Below are positions 27,471-36,129 of a stretch of DNA of 39,840 nucleotides, piece by piece. A program made the position numbers and the translations under genes. Source of the stretch: Gammaproteobacteria bacterium (lineage in GTDB: Bacteria > Pseudomonadota > Gammaproteobacteria > Burkholderiales > Nitrosomonadaceae); NCBI GenBank assembly GCA_030431985.1, contig JAUIIB010000028.1, positions 1 to 39,840 on the forward strand, given 5' to 3'. The stretch's first letter is position 1. Every line of letters starts with the position of its first letter. The notes beneath the pieces are model-generated. The model made no database searches. It had not been told where the DNA came from and saw only the letters and a list, made by a program, of their open reading frames with translations.

Positions 27471-28048
27471 GGCAGATATAGATATAATTAACGGTGAAAT
27501 CTAGGAAATGGAGTGATAATCAGTGTTTATTGCAGATTTTGTTAGTAATGATTCAGTATAGCATACTCCGCAGCCTTGGGTTTGTAGCTGTCGTGGTATG
27601 AGGATTCGTCAAGATTTGACACTATGCTATCCAGGTTATTTTGTTTGAAAAACATCGATTATTGACATTAAAAACCCTGATAGCATAACGAGAGTAGATT
27701 GGAGAGTAGATTGTTAACTGTTGAATTCAGTTTCAGTGTAAACAATTATCATTGAGTATATTAGTTATCCCTGGGATCGGGATATGTTTTTTGTGAAGAA
27801 TTGTAATTGCGTTTGATTATCATTTTGCACTGCGTTGTAAATATGCGACAATAGGGCACAGACACTGGAAAAACTAGGCCGAGCCACTTGCAAACCCTGT
27901 TGCTTTTGTGCAAAATGCCAGCTAACTAGCTTTTTGTGTGAGCATTTGCGGTATATATACTGTAGTATTTGAGCATAAAGAGTCAGAGCAAGAGTCAGAA
28001 CAAAAGCTTGCAAGTTTTTTTGATTTTAATTTAAACAAGGGAGCACCC
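27471..28048. promoter_or_regulatory. Divergent regulatory region upstream of S-layer gene
   Basis: This 578-bp region must hold promoters for wzm (minus) and the S-layer-like gene (plus). It holds three exact copies of ATAGCATA: 27558-27565, an inverted copy at 27623-27630, and 27680-27687. The second and third form a 15-bp near-palindrome (27623-27637 with 27673-27687; 13 of 15 match). Two TTGACA hexamers lie at about 27616 and 27662. Two 12-bp tandem duplications lie at 27690-27713 (exact, GAGAGTAGATTG) and 27979-28002 (one mismatch). A plausible -10 TATATA is at 27952-27957, giving a 5' leader of about 85 nt. All promoter assignments are by eye. Confidence 0.45.
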
Positions 28049-31000
28049 ATGGATAACCAGGAAACTCAAATTCACAAGATTGTCGCAGGAATGTTTGGTA
28101 TAGCGTCTGGCAGTGATCTGCTCGCAGTGATGAATAATTTTGCAGATGCAAATGGCGTTAACGCCTTCGCAATAGAATTAGCTACTTTCTTGCCCGAAGC
28201 AACAAATGAAGAAAGAACAGAGTCTTTAATGAATAACTTCGGATTCGTCGCAGATGCTGATCCAGCAAGTCCTGGGTCTGTGGCGGAAGCTTATATTACA
28301 GACCGGCTCGATGCAGGAACGAATGTCGGCCAAATCGTTTTTAACATCGTAACATTTCTTTCTTCTGAAAGTTTGGCTACAGATTTTCCAGATTTCGTGC
28401 CAGCTGCGACATTACTATCAAATAAAGCAGCTGTAGCAGCGGCATACTCTGCCGATAATCCAAGTACTGATTTTGAGACATTAGCAGCTCCGCTAAATGA
28501 TCCATTGGTAACGGGTGATGCGCCTCTAACAGATGAACAAATTGATCAGATTCTGGCAAATGTTGCGTCGGGTGGAGATAGCTTTGAGTTGACAAATCAA
28601 ACCGATATTGCAACCGCTAATCAGTTTACATCTGGTCTGGTCTTTACGCCGGGTGGAAACGACCGTATCAATGCACTTCAGGATGAGGATATACTGACCG
28701 GTGCAGGTACTAATCCAACATTAACAGCAACCCTGGGTAACGCCAATGACAATGGCGCAACGATCATTACGCCGACACTTGATGGTATTCAGACACTGAA
28801 TGCCTCATTCACAGGTTCAGGTGGTGGTGCGGTTACGGCACTTGACATGCAGGATTCTAATGGTTTGGTGGCGGTTAATATAGATCGCGTATCTCAAGCC
28901 GTGAATACTGCTGAGATTGGTAATATTGAAGATTCAACAGTTAATGAGTTGTCAGTTAGTAATACCAATGCTAATGATGCTGGTGTCGTCGAGTTTTCTT
29001 ACAGCGCGGGTACGCTGGCGGGTGAAAATACTGCATCCTTGGCTATTGATAACGTTCAAGTCGGAGCATTGAATATCGGTCAGAATACCTCAGGAATTGC
29101 AGCAAGAGGTGTCGGCACACAAGGCTATGAAGAAATAGCGTTGAATAGTACCGGAGCACCGAACACAATTGGAACGTTCAATATTCCAATGGATACCGGT
29201 ACGGCTGGTGTATTGACCATTACCGGTGACACCGATTTAACACTAGGCGCTACTGCCAATGCGGTCAATATTGCCAATAACGCCTTGGTTGAGGTTGAAA
29301 ATTTACATGTTGCTGGTACTGGTGTTCAACTGGCAGGTAGTCGGATTGCAACTATTGATGCATCTGCGTTGGAAGGCAACTTTACCATCGTATTGGATAA
29401 CATTCTTGATGTTGGTAAGGCCGGTACGTCAGGTGTTAATCAAGATGTGACAGTGACGGGTGGCATGGGTGACGATACATTTGTGTTGTACGATATTGTG
29501 CAGGCGGACGATGCAATCGATGGCGGTGCCGGTGGTAACGATACTTTGTTATTCTATTCCGGATCAGCACTGAACAGCATGGCAGCAAACATTGACAATG
29601 CCAGCATGTTTGGAGACGGTTCGATTGGTAATCTGGCTGCTGATTTTGACAATCTGCCGGATGTGACCAGTGTTACAGTCCGTAATATCAGTACTGACGT
29701 GGATAAAGGATTTAATGGTGCTGGTGCTGACAATCCGACCGTATTGGAAAATGAGGCCGATCCAGCGGTTACCTTCACATTAACGAATCTGACTGATGAA
29801 CAAGCAACAGGTATCACCGTTCATCACGCAACAACAGCGAACAATCAGATTCAAAATACGATTGTTACAGCAGCGGTAGCGACCGAAGGGTCCGATAATA
29901 CATTGGGAATTACGTTAAGCGATGGAACCAATACGGATCCACGTTTTAACTTCTCAGCTGTGACCACAATTGCAGGCAATACATCTACATTTGAAAATGT
30001 TACGTTGACAGACAGTGATACTGAATCCAATTCAGTTGAGCTGACCAATTTCACAACTCATACCGGTACAATTACAATTTCAGGCGGAGAAGCAGGTGAT
30101 TTCTTTAACCTGGACGTTGATACGGCTGGTGCCGATTTAACAGCGATTTTGGACGGTGGTACAGGTGTTGGTGGTCCGCTGCCTGGTGTTCTAACAGCTA
30201 ATCCTGATAATGGTGAAGTACAACAGGGATTGTTGGGTAAAGATACAGATGGTACGGCAACTGATGTATCTGCCGGTCAACATTTTGATGTCAGTGGCGT
30301 AGCTTCGCAAGTGCGCCTAGCAGCAGCTACAATTGATGCCAGCGGTGAAGCGGCAAATGTCATTCTTCGTGTTAGTACCAATGCCGCATCTGCGGTCGGT
30401 GCACAAGAGATTACAACGGGTACCGGTGACGATTACGTTATTTTCGATAATCTCAACGATACACGTGCGGGTCTAACCATTTCCGATACGGTTAACGGAG
30501 GAGATGGCAATGATACTCTGGTTATCGACGGAACTGGCGTGCGCATTTCACTGGGAGCGTCAGAATGGACCAATGTTAGCAACTTTGAGAACCTGAAAAT
30601 CGTGGGTACGAGTGCGGCGCCAGCATCAACATTGCTTGGTCAAAATGCTTATAACCTTACCCTGACAAATGATCTGATTCAGGCAAACGGTGGTGGCATG
30701 CTCAATATCGTTAATGACAATGATGCAAACAATGACAATGCTGGTACAACAGCTGGTACTCACTTTATTAGTGATGCAAATACCGGTGCAGAGTCTGGTG
30801 TAACCATTGATGCACGTTCACTCAATGCTCAAAATCACTTTACCTATAACGGTGAAGAGGGTGATGCAAGTGCAGCGCCGACAGCAGTGACAGCAGATCG
30901 CTTCATGTTCAGTGATGCTAACATTAACGGTGGTAATATCATTGATGGTGGTGCAATTGATAACCTCTCTGATACCAACAGCGCAGCAAACGGCGATATT

Positions 31001-31672
31001 ATGGAAGTACGTAATACTGCAACCGTAACGGCTGGCGACATGCAGGGCTTGTCTAATATCGGTATCCTGGCTGGTGTAAACGATCAAGCTGTTACACAAA
31101 TTTTGGATCTCGAGTTAACCGACAGTGTTATAGACGCTTTGGTTGACAGCTATCATGCAGCAACTGCAGCAGAGGTAGAAACTGTAACCGTACGGGCTAA
31201 TAATGCCGGAGACATTGCGGCACCTGTAGCAGGTATGGGACTGCAATTAGATGTGTCAAGCATAACTTCCAAAGTGGCTGTGAATGTTTTATCTGATCAA
31301 GTTGCAGGTTTGGGCGCTGCTGATAACATTCAGTTATCATCATCAGGTGGTGTCCTGACATTTGACACATTTGTAACTGCAGGTGGTGCGGCAGGTTTTG
31401 TTGGACCGCAAGATACAATTACACTCTCACTGTCTGACTTTACATTAGCGAACTCAGCAGCCGGAGCGAATCTTGCTGCGGGTGATTTCATATCACAAGC
31501 CGGTCCGGTTAATGCTGCGACAGATGTTAGTGCACAAGCTATTGTATTTGATCAAAGTAATGGTGCAATTTTCTATAATGCAGACGGTGCAACGGCAGGT
31601 GGATTAACTCAAATAGCCACCTTGACCGGTGTAGCCGACTTGGCAGTAGCAGATATTGCGGTTATTGCTTAA
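28049..31672 (+). CDS. S-layer-type, RTX-like type I secreted protein
   Basis: This 1207-residue protein is acidic, rich in Ala, Asn, Thr, Gly and Asp, and contains no cysteine at all and only one Trp. It has no Sec signal peptide. The N-terminal 170 residues are helical (VAGMFGIASGSDLLAVMNNFADANG), of the kind that anchors surface-layer proteins. The rest is beta-strand rich. RTX-like nonapeptides are sparse: GGMGDDTFVL (about 471), GGAGGNDTLL (about 491), GTGDDYVIF (about 791) and GGDGNDTLVID (about 818). The C-terminus (about 1180-1207, IATLTGVADLAVADIAVIA) resembles uncleaved type I secretion signals. The start at 28049 has AAGGGAG just upstream and replaces a longer frame from 27938 that adds a cysteine and unlikely residues. 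Length and architecture resemble Caulobacter RsaA. Confidence 0.85.
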   Translation: MDNQETQIHKIVAGMFGIASGSDLLAVMNNFADANGVNAFAIELATFLPEATNEERTESLMNNFGFVADADPASPGSVAEAYITDRLDAGTNVGQIVFNIVTFLSSESLATDFPDFVPAATLLSNKAAVAAAYSADNPSTDFETLAAPLNDPLVTGDAPLTDEQIDQILANVASGGDSFELTNQTDIATANQFTSGLVFTPGGNDRINALQDEDILTGAGTNPTLTATLGNANDNGATIITPTLDGIQTLNASFTGSGGGAVTALDMQDSNGLVAVNIDRVSQAVNTAEIGNIEDSTVNELSVSNTNANDAGVVEFSYSAGTLAGENTASLAIDNVQVGALNIGQNTSGIAARGVGTQGYEEIALNSTGAPNTIGTFNIPMDTGTAGVLTITGDTDLTLGATANAVNIANNALVEVENLHVAGTGVQLAGSRIATIDASALEGNFTIVLDNILDVGKAGTSGVNQDVTVTGGMGDDTFVLYDIVQADDAIDGGAGGNDTLLFYSGSALNSMAANIDNASMFGDGSIGNLAADFDNLPDVTSVTVRNISTDVDKGFNGAGADNPTVLENEADPAVTFTLTNLTDEQATGITVHHATTANNQIQNTIVTAAVATEGSDNTLGITLSDGTNTDPRFNFSAVTTIAGNTSTFENVTLTDSDTESNSVELTNFTTHTGTITISGGEAGDFFNLDVDTAGADLTAILDGGTGVGGPLPGVLTANPDNGEVQQGLLGKDTDGTATDVSAGQHFDVSGVASQVRLAAATIDASGEAANVILRVSTNAASAVGAQEITTGTGDDYVIFDNLNDTRAGLTISDTVNGGDGNDTLVIDGTGVRISLGASEWTNVSNFENLKIVGTSAAPASTLLGQNAYNLTLTNDLIQANGGGMLNIVNDNDANNDNAGTTAGTHFISDANTGAESGVTIDARSLNAQNHFTYNGEEGDASAAPTAVTADRFMFSDANINGGNIIDGGAIDNLSDTNSAANGDIMEVRNTATVTAGDMQGLSNIGILAGVNDQAVTQILDLELTDSVIDALVDSYHAATAAEVETVTVRANNAGDIAAPVAGMGLQLDVSSITSKVAVNVLSDQVAGLGAADNIQLSSSGGVLTFDTFVTAGGAAGFVGPQDTITLSLSDFTLANSAAGANLAAGDFISQAGPVNAATDVSAQAIVFDQSNGAIFYNADGATAGGLTQIATLTGVADLAVADIAVIA

Positions 31673-31713
31673 TAATTAATGAAGTAATACTAGTAATTAA
31701 TAGCTAAGTAGTT

Positions 31714-31749
31714 AAAAAACCCCCCAATCTTTAAGGTTGGGGGGTTTTT
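31714..31749. terminator. Strong intrinsic terminator behind the S-layer gene
   Basis: A 13-bp perfect stem pairs AAAAACCCCCCAA (31715-31727) with TTGGGGGGTTTTT (31737-31749), with a 9-nt loop. A T-run forms the end of the stem. It starts 42 nt after the S-layer stop codon. The stem can also be read from the other strand, so it may act in both directions. Confidence 0.95.
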
Positions 31750-31755
31750 ATTTGT

Positions 31756-32363
31756 GTGCGCCTAGCATGGGCGCATTCTAGTAGGTGCAAGTCCCACCGT
31801 AAGTTGATCACAGCGAACGAAGAGAAGCGCAACTGGATGAAGGTGACTGATTGTAGGAAGGAAGCGTGGATCGAAGCTGCGAGCCGATGAACAAGAATCG
31901 GATAGAAGGCGTTGTCGAGCAGGGCGAGTGGGCATGAAACCACGAAGCTCTCGTGATCAAAGCGAAGTAGCGTAGATCCGACGGTTGTGCAGTGAAGGAG
32001 TGCGTTCTTACCTGGGGAGATCTTGCTTTACACCCGAAAGGGTGACGGGAAAAAAGTCGGAGCAAGAAGTCAGCAGAGGCCATAGCAACCGTAAGGTGAA
32101 GGGCTGAACGATAAGATGTGTCAGAGAAATCCATTGATGTCAAAGGCCATGCGTCAGAAGTTTGTAAAAGCAAAGCGAGCAAGCGTAGTTATCGGTGAAG
32201 CCGGTGGTGATCTTGCACGTGATGAAACCTGCGGCCCGCAATGTGAAATCGAAATAAGGTCTGGTTCTTATGACCTCAACTTCTCGAACCGCCCGGTGCG
32301 GACCCGCATGCCGGGTGGTGTGGCAGGGGCTCGGTCAGGTATACTGGTCGTCCCTATGCCGAT
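31756..32363 (+). mobile_element. ORF-less group IIC intron
   Basis: The 5' end GTGCGCCTAGCATGGGCG matches group IIC introns such as the Oceanobacillus intron (from memory, GUGUGCCCGGCAUGGG). The segment TTCTTACCTGGGGAGATC (from 32006) and AGAAGTCAGCAGA (from 32065) match conserved intron core parts. Domain V is at 32288-32319: a 9-bp lower stem (ACCGCCCGG with CCGGGTGGT), a 2-nt bulge (TG), a 4-bp upper stem and a GACC loop. The CGC triad typical of class C lies at 32290-32292. The 3' end is CCCTATGCCGAT. Intact class C introns hold a reverse transcriptase of about 400 residues; only a short open remnant is left here (from 32116), so the ORF has been deleted. The intron directly follows a terminator, the usual target for this class. 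Boundaries are judged by eye. Confidence 0.88.
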
Positions 32364-32528
32364 TTGCTTTCAAGTTGTTCTTCGGGTGTTGTTTATTCGT
32401 TATTTCGTCTATGTGAAATTGCGAGTAAAGTAAAACTCGAATCTGACTGAATTAACAAGCAAGGACAAGTTTTGTAAAGAGTCTAAAGGCTTTTCAGAAT
32501 GGGAAAATGGTATTTAGATAGGGTCATA
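32364..32528. other. Short spacer between intron and insertion sequence
   Basis: About 165 nt with no feature I can support. It is presumably the original DNA downstream of the S-layer terminator, now between the intron and the IS1595 remnant. Confidence 0.4.
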
Positions 32529-33254
32529 TTAGGAAGTTAGTACTAATTAAGGTATGTTAGCTTGCTGAGATGCATATAAAAAACAGATACTATTTTCGTT
32601 CGCGGATTAGAAGGGCTAAATTCAGATAACTTAATTACTATTTTTCCATGGATTTTTCCGCTACTGATATAGCCCAGTTGACGAACATTTCGATACACTC
32701 GATCAATAGTATTTACCTTAAAATACGTAAGCGTATCGCACAACATGTAAAAGCGAGTCGTCCCTGCTAAGCGCAGTAGAAGTCGATGAATCTTACTTTG
32801 GCGCACACTGTGCCTGAGGAAAACGAGGCCGAGGTGCCTATGGAAAAACCATTGTCTTTGGTGTACTTAAGCGCCATGGAAAGGTGTATGCAGAAATTGT
32901 CCAGGATTGCTCTAAAGCAACGTTGCAAGGCGTTATCCGCGGCGATGTGAACTTGGGGTGCCGTGATTCATTCCGATGGATGGCGTGGTTATGATGGCTT
33001 GGTGGATATCGGCTTTGATAATCACTTCAGAGTTCGTCATTATGATAACGAATTCGCGCGGTATGAGAGCATATCAACGGTATTGAATCATTCTGGAGTT
33101 TTGCAAAAAGGGTGTTTGGCAAAGCTTAATGATGTACTCGAGCATACTTTCTATCTGCACCTGAAAGAAACTGAGTTTCGTTTTAATCTTCGCCGCGATG
33201 ATCTTTATCTTGAAAATTCAGATTATAACGTTTAAATGCGTTTTAGCTTCCTAA
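32529..33254 (+). mobile_element. Degenerate IS1595-family insertion sequence
   Basis: The element of about 726 bp is bounded by imperfect terminal inverted repeats: TTAGGAAGTTAGTA (32529-32542) and, on the other strand, TTAGGAAGCTAAAA (33241-33254 reversed). No clear target-site duplication is seen at the flanks. Inside is a broken transposase gene. The element has clearly lost activity. Confidence 0.7.
32570..33235 (+). pseudogene. IS1595-family transposase pseudogene
   Basis: The frames together encode a typical IS1595/ISXO2-like DDE transposase: HIKNRYYFRSRI, then IAQLTNIS...IRKRIAQH, VEVDESYFGA, GKRGRGAYGKTIVFGVLKRHGKVYAEIVQDC, SDGWRGYDGL, HTFYLHLKETEFRFNLRRDD. Reading needs frame changes, with in-frame stops after AKFR and after the DESYFGA segment and a frameshift near 32960. 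The protein cannot be made. The decay is advanced and old relative to the neighbouring intron, but relative ages cannot be derived. Confidence 0.85.
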
Positions 33255-33385
33255 GACTCTCTTCTGATAGCCTAGAGCCTTAGCCTTTTTATTTAACTTC
33301 TAACTATATCTACTACAATCCGATACCCCATAGATCTTCTAGTATAGTTATAACATTTCACATAATTGCAGAGCACTGCTTAATT

Positions 33386-33461
33386 TGGTAGGCCGTCAGG
33401 GATTCGAACCCTGGACCAACGGATTAAAAGTCCGCTGCTCTACCAACTGAGCTAACGACCC
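33386..33461 (-). tRNA. tRNA-Lys (anticodon TTT)
   Basis: Read on the minus strand, GGGTCGTTAGCTCAGTTGG forms the acceptor 5' strand and D arm, GCGGACTTTTAATCCGT the anticodon arm with TTT, and CAGGGTTCGAATCCCTG a perfect T arm. The CCA end is encoded. The acceptor stem has two wobble pairs (G1-U72 and U4-G69). Length is 76 nt. Confidence 0.95.
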
Positions 33462-33615
33462 AAAATGAAGTCCAGTATTATACCGTATTTACTAACCAAT
33501 TCCCAAATGCTTTGTCAGCCGAATTTAGTGATGCGGGGATGTTAGAATACGCGCCAAATATTACATACGAATATTTGTTTGGATCGAATTCAAAATACAA
33601 AAGAACAATTGTGAG

Positions 33616-34362
33616 ATGAAGCGAAGGAAGAAAACAACCCGCAATTCTAAAAGGAATAATAAACCGAATGTTGTGCTCGTACGTTGGTTCTGGCGTGCGG
33701 CATTATTAATGATATATGCAGTATTTCTTTATCAGCTGTGGCTGCTGAGCCATGTTCTCTATTGGAAGCACAATAATCCACCACACAGTGCGTTTATGCA
33801 AAGCCGCTTGGAAACACTGGAGAAACAAAACCCGGATGCGGCATTGAAACATACATGGATACCCTACTGGAAAATTTCATATGAAATGAAACGTGCCATT
33901 ATTGTTGCTGAAGATAGCAAGTTTCTTCAGCATAATGGGTTTGATTACGATGCGATCCAGAAAGCGTTTAAGAAGAACGTGTCAAAGGGTCAAATTACAG
34001 CCGGTGGATCAACAATCAGTCAGCAATTGGCAAAAAATCTATTTCTTTCCGAGCATAAATCAATTATTCGAAAATTACAGGAAGCCGTCATCACAGTCAT
34101 GCTCGAAACGGTTATGTCCAAACAACGTATTCTTGAGATTTACCTGAATATGATTGAGTGGGGTAACGGGGTTTTTGGTGTGGAAGCGGCTGCACAACAC
34201 TACTATGGTCTATCTGCGGCATCGTTGACCCAGCATCAAGCTACTTATTTAGCTGCCATGGTAACCAACCCAAGATTTTATGATGAAAACAGAGATTCAC
34301 GGCATTTGTTGAAGAAAAAAGACATCCTGCTTGGCCGTTTGCATTCAGCAAGAATACCATAA
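33616..34362 (+). CDS. mtgA: Monofunctional peptidoglycan glycosyltransferase
   Basis: MtgA (GT51) polymerises lipid II into glycan strands at the outer face of the inner membrane. The 248-residue protein has a basic N-terminus and one membrane anchor (ALLMIYAVFLYQLWLLSHVL) at about 30-50. The GT51 motifs are in order: AIIVAEDSKFLQHNGFD with the catalytic Glu (about 98), GGSTISQQLAKNLFLS, and RILEIYLNMIEWGNGVFGVEAAA. Length and motif order fit the family. Confidence 0.93.
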   Translation: MKRRKKTTRNSKRNNKPNVVLVRWFWRAALLMIYAVFLYQLWLLSHVLYWKHNNPPHSAFMQSRLETLEKQNPDAALKHTWIPYWKISYEMKRAIIVAEDSKFLQHNGFDYDAIQKAFKKNVSKGQITAGGSTISQQLAKNLFLSEHKSIIRKLQEAVITVMLETVMSKQRILEIYLNMIEWGNGVFGVEAAAQHYYGLSAASLTQHQATYLAAMVTNPRFYDENRDSRHLLKKKDILLGRLHSARIP

Positions 34363-34491
34363 ACCACAGCCAAAAAATTGTAATTCAGGACGGCCGTCAG
34401 ATTTCATCGATATGACAATTGTACACCACGAATATACCGTATATGCTATGGCGTTTTTTTATTTTATCCAGATAGTAACGGATGGCGTGTC

Positions 34492-35934
34492 ATGAGTGAA
34501 GAAAGTCAAAATGAAGAAAACGAACAGCTGCATAAACAGTTTCAGCGCGTTATTACGTTATTGAATAAATACAAATTGTTGCAGGGGTTTGTCAATATGC
34601 AGCATGATGCGACCAAGGCACTGAACGAATCATCCATCCAAAAAGAGAATCTGGACGAGTTGCAGCGGTTGGTGGATAGCCTGCATCCGGCAGACATTGC
34701 CGATTTGCTGGAGTCATTACCATTAGAGGACAGGTTAATGGTCTGGCGATTGGTTAGTCCTGAATACGATGGCGAAGTATTGCTGGAAGCCTCAGATGCA
34801 GTTCGTGAAACGCTGATAACCGATATGGGTTCTCAGGAATTGGTCGCAGCTGCAGGGCAACTTGATGCTGATGAAATTGCTGATCTTGCGCCTGATTTGC
34901 CGCAGAATATCATAGAGGATGTATTTCGAGCGTTACCAATTGAAGAGCGCGAGCAATTGCGCGAAGCGATGTCGTATCCGGAGGACGCTGTAGGTGCATT
35001 GATGGATTTTGATGTGATTACGGTGCGAGAAGATGTGCGCCTTGAAGTCGTTCTGCGGTATTTGCGTCGTCTTGAAGAATTGCCGGATCATACGGACAAG
35101 TTGTTTGTTGTTGACAGGTATGAACATTTAAAAGGCGTGCTGCTGATTAATCAGATTTTGGTGAGCGATCCAGAAATCCGGGTGGATGAGGTGATGGTTA
35201 AGGAAATGATTGCCCTTCGTCCCGATGATAAAGCGCAAGATGCTGCAGATGCATTTGAGCGTTACGATCTTGTTTCTGCCTCTATAATCGATCGTGATAA
35301 GAAACTGTTGGGCCGCGTCACTGTTAATACGGTAATTGATTTTATTCGTGACAAGGCAGAAAATGAAGTGTTGAATTTGGCTGGTTTGCAGGAAGAAGAA
35401 GACCTCTTTGCGCCGGTATTGAGAAGCGTTAAGAACCGTTGGATATGGCTGGCTATAAACCTTGTAACAGCATTTGTCGCTTCACGAGTGATTGGCTTAT
35501 TTGAGGATTCGATTGAGAAACTGGTGGCGTTAGCAGCGCTAATGCCTATTATTGCGGGAATTGGCGGTAATTCAGGCAACCAGACGATTACGATGATTGT
35601 GCGTGCACTTGCACTGGATCAAATTAAGACAGGTAGCGCCTGGAAATTAATGAGTAAGGAGATTGGCGTCAGTATTGTCAACGGTTTGTTATGGGGTGCT
35701 GTGGTCGGTTTGTTTACGTTCGCGATCTATCATAACATTGAGTTGGGTTTGGTGATGATGCTGGCTATGTTATTAAATTTATTACTGGCCGCTTTATTAG
35801 GTGTATTGATTCCATTGACACTGCGTAAACTTGGGCGAGATCCTGCCCTGGGATCCAGCGTAATGATTACTGCGGTAACCGACAGTGGCGGGTTTTTTAT
35901 TTTTTTGAGCTTGGCTACATTATTTTTATTGTAA
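34492..35934 (+). CDS. mgtE: Magnesium transporter MgtE
   Basis: MgtE is a Mg2+ channel gated by its cytoplasmic domain. The 480-residue protein has the N domain (LHPADIADLLESLPLEDRLMVWRLV, about 62-86), a pair of CBS domains at about 160-285 (YPEDAVGALMDFDVITVRED and SASIIDRDKKLLGRVTVN) and five membrane helices from about 315. The pore signature MPIIAGIGGNSGNQTITMIVRAL lies at about 348-370. The start has GGCGTG but no strong ribosome site; the next in-frame ATG is far, so 34492 is preferred. Confidence 0.94.
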   Translation: MSEESQNEENEQLHKQFQRVITLLNKYKLLQGFVNMQHDATKALNESSIQKENLDELQRLVDSLHPADIADLLESLPLEDRLMVWRLVSPEYDGEVLLEASDAVRETLITDMGSQELVAAAGQLDADEIADLAPDLPQNIIEDVFRALPIEEREQLREAMSYPEDAVGALMDFDVITVREDVRLEVVLRYLRRLEELPDHTDKLFVVDRYEHLKGVLLINQILVSDPEIRVDEVMVKEMIALRPDDKAQDAADAFERYDLVSASIIDRDKKLLGRVTVNTVIDFIRDKAENEVLNLAGLQEEEDLFAPVLRSVKNRWIWLAINLVTAFVASRVIGLFEDSIEKLVALAALMPIIAGIGGNSGNQTITMIVRALALDQIKTGSAWKLMSKEIGVSIVNGLLWGAVVGLFTFAIYHNIELGLVMMLAMLLNLLLAALLGVLIPLTLRKLGRDPALGSSVMITAVTDSGGFFIFLSLATLFLL

Positions 35935-36025
35935 ATATAATTGAATGATAAGAATTTTTATTCTTATAACGATTAATTCAAATTGATTCCGGAACTATTT
36001 TCTTTTTTCGCTCAAGAAGGAGGAT

Positions 36026-36073
36026 ATGTCCCTCTTGACGAACTGGGTTTATCTGTCTAACAATTGTGGTTGA
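36026..36073 (+). other. Possible 15-codon leader with strong ribosome site
   Basis: A near-perfect Shine-Dalgarno AAGGAGG (36017-36023) lies three bases before an ATG that opens a 15-codon frame ending in TGA at 36071-36073. It lies about 56 nt upstream of the P460 start. It may be a leader peptide or an accidental match. Confidence 0.3.
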
Positions 36074-36129
36074 CAACTTTTTCAAGTTGTTATGCAGTGT
36101 TTTTAGTTAACCATTTAAAGGGCTTATTT

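Noticed and set aside
27938..28048. Longer N-terminus of the S-layer protein
   Set aside because: The extension contains the only cysteine, overlaps a tandem repeat and promoter-like sequence, and lacks a ribosome site, whereas ATG 28049 has AAGGGAG at the right distance.
28049..31672. Giant adhesin or RTX toxin as the identity of the secreted protein
   Set aside because: It has few RTX nonapeptides, no catalytic or toxin domain, no long identical repeats, and low charge variety. An S-layer or similar structural role fits better.
31808..32182. Minus-strand frames over the intron
   Set aside because: They run antisense through conserved intron RNA structure and are explained by it.
32116..32433. 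Plus-strand reading frame of 105 codons inside and past the intron
   Set aside because: Most of it is the ribozyme core, domain V and 3' end of the group II intron. Only the first residues (MCQRNPLMSKAM) may be a remnant of the lost intron protein.
35948..35967. AT-rich hairpin after mgtE
   Set aside because: ATAAGAAT and ATTCTTAT form an 8-bp stem with a T-loop, but it has no G or C core and no T-run after it, so it is not a convincing terminator.
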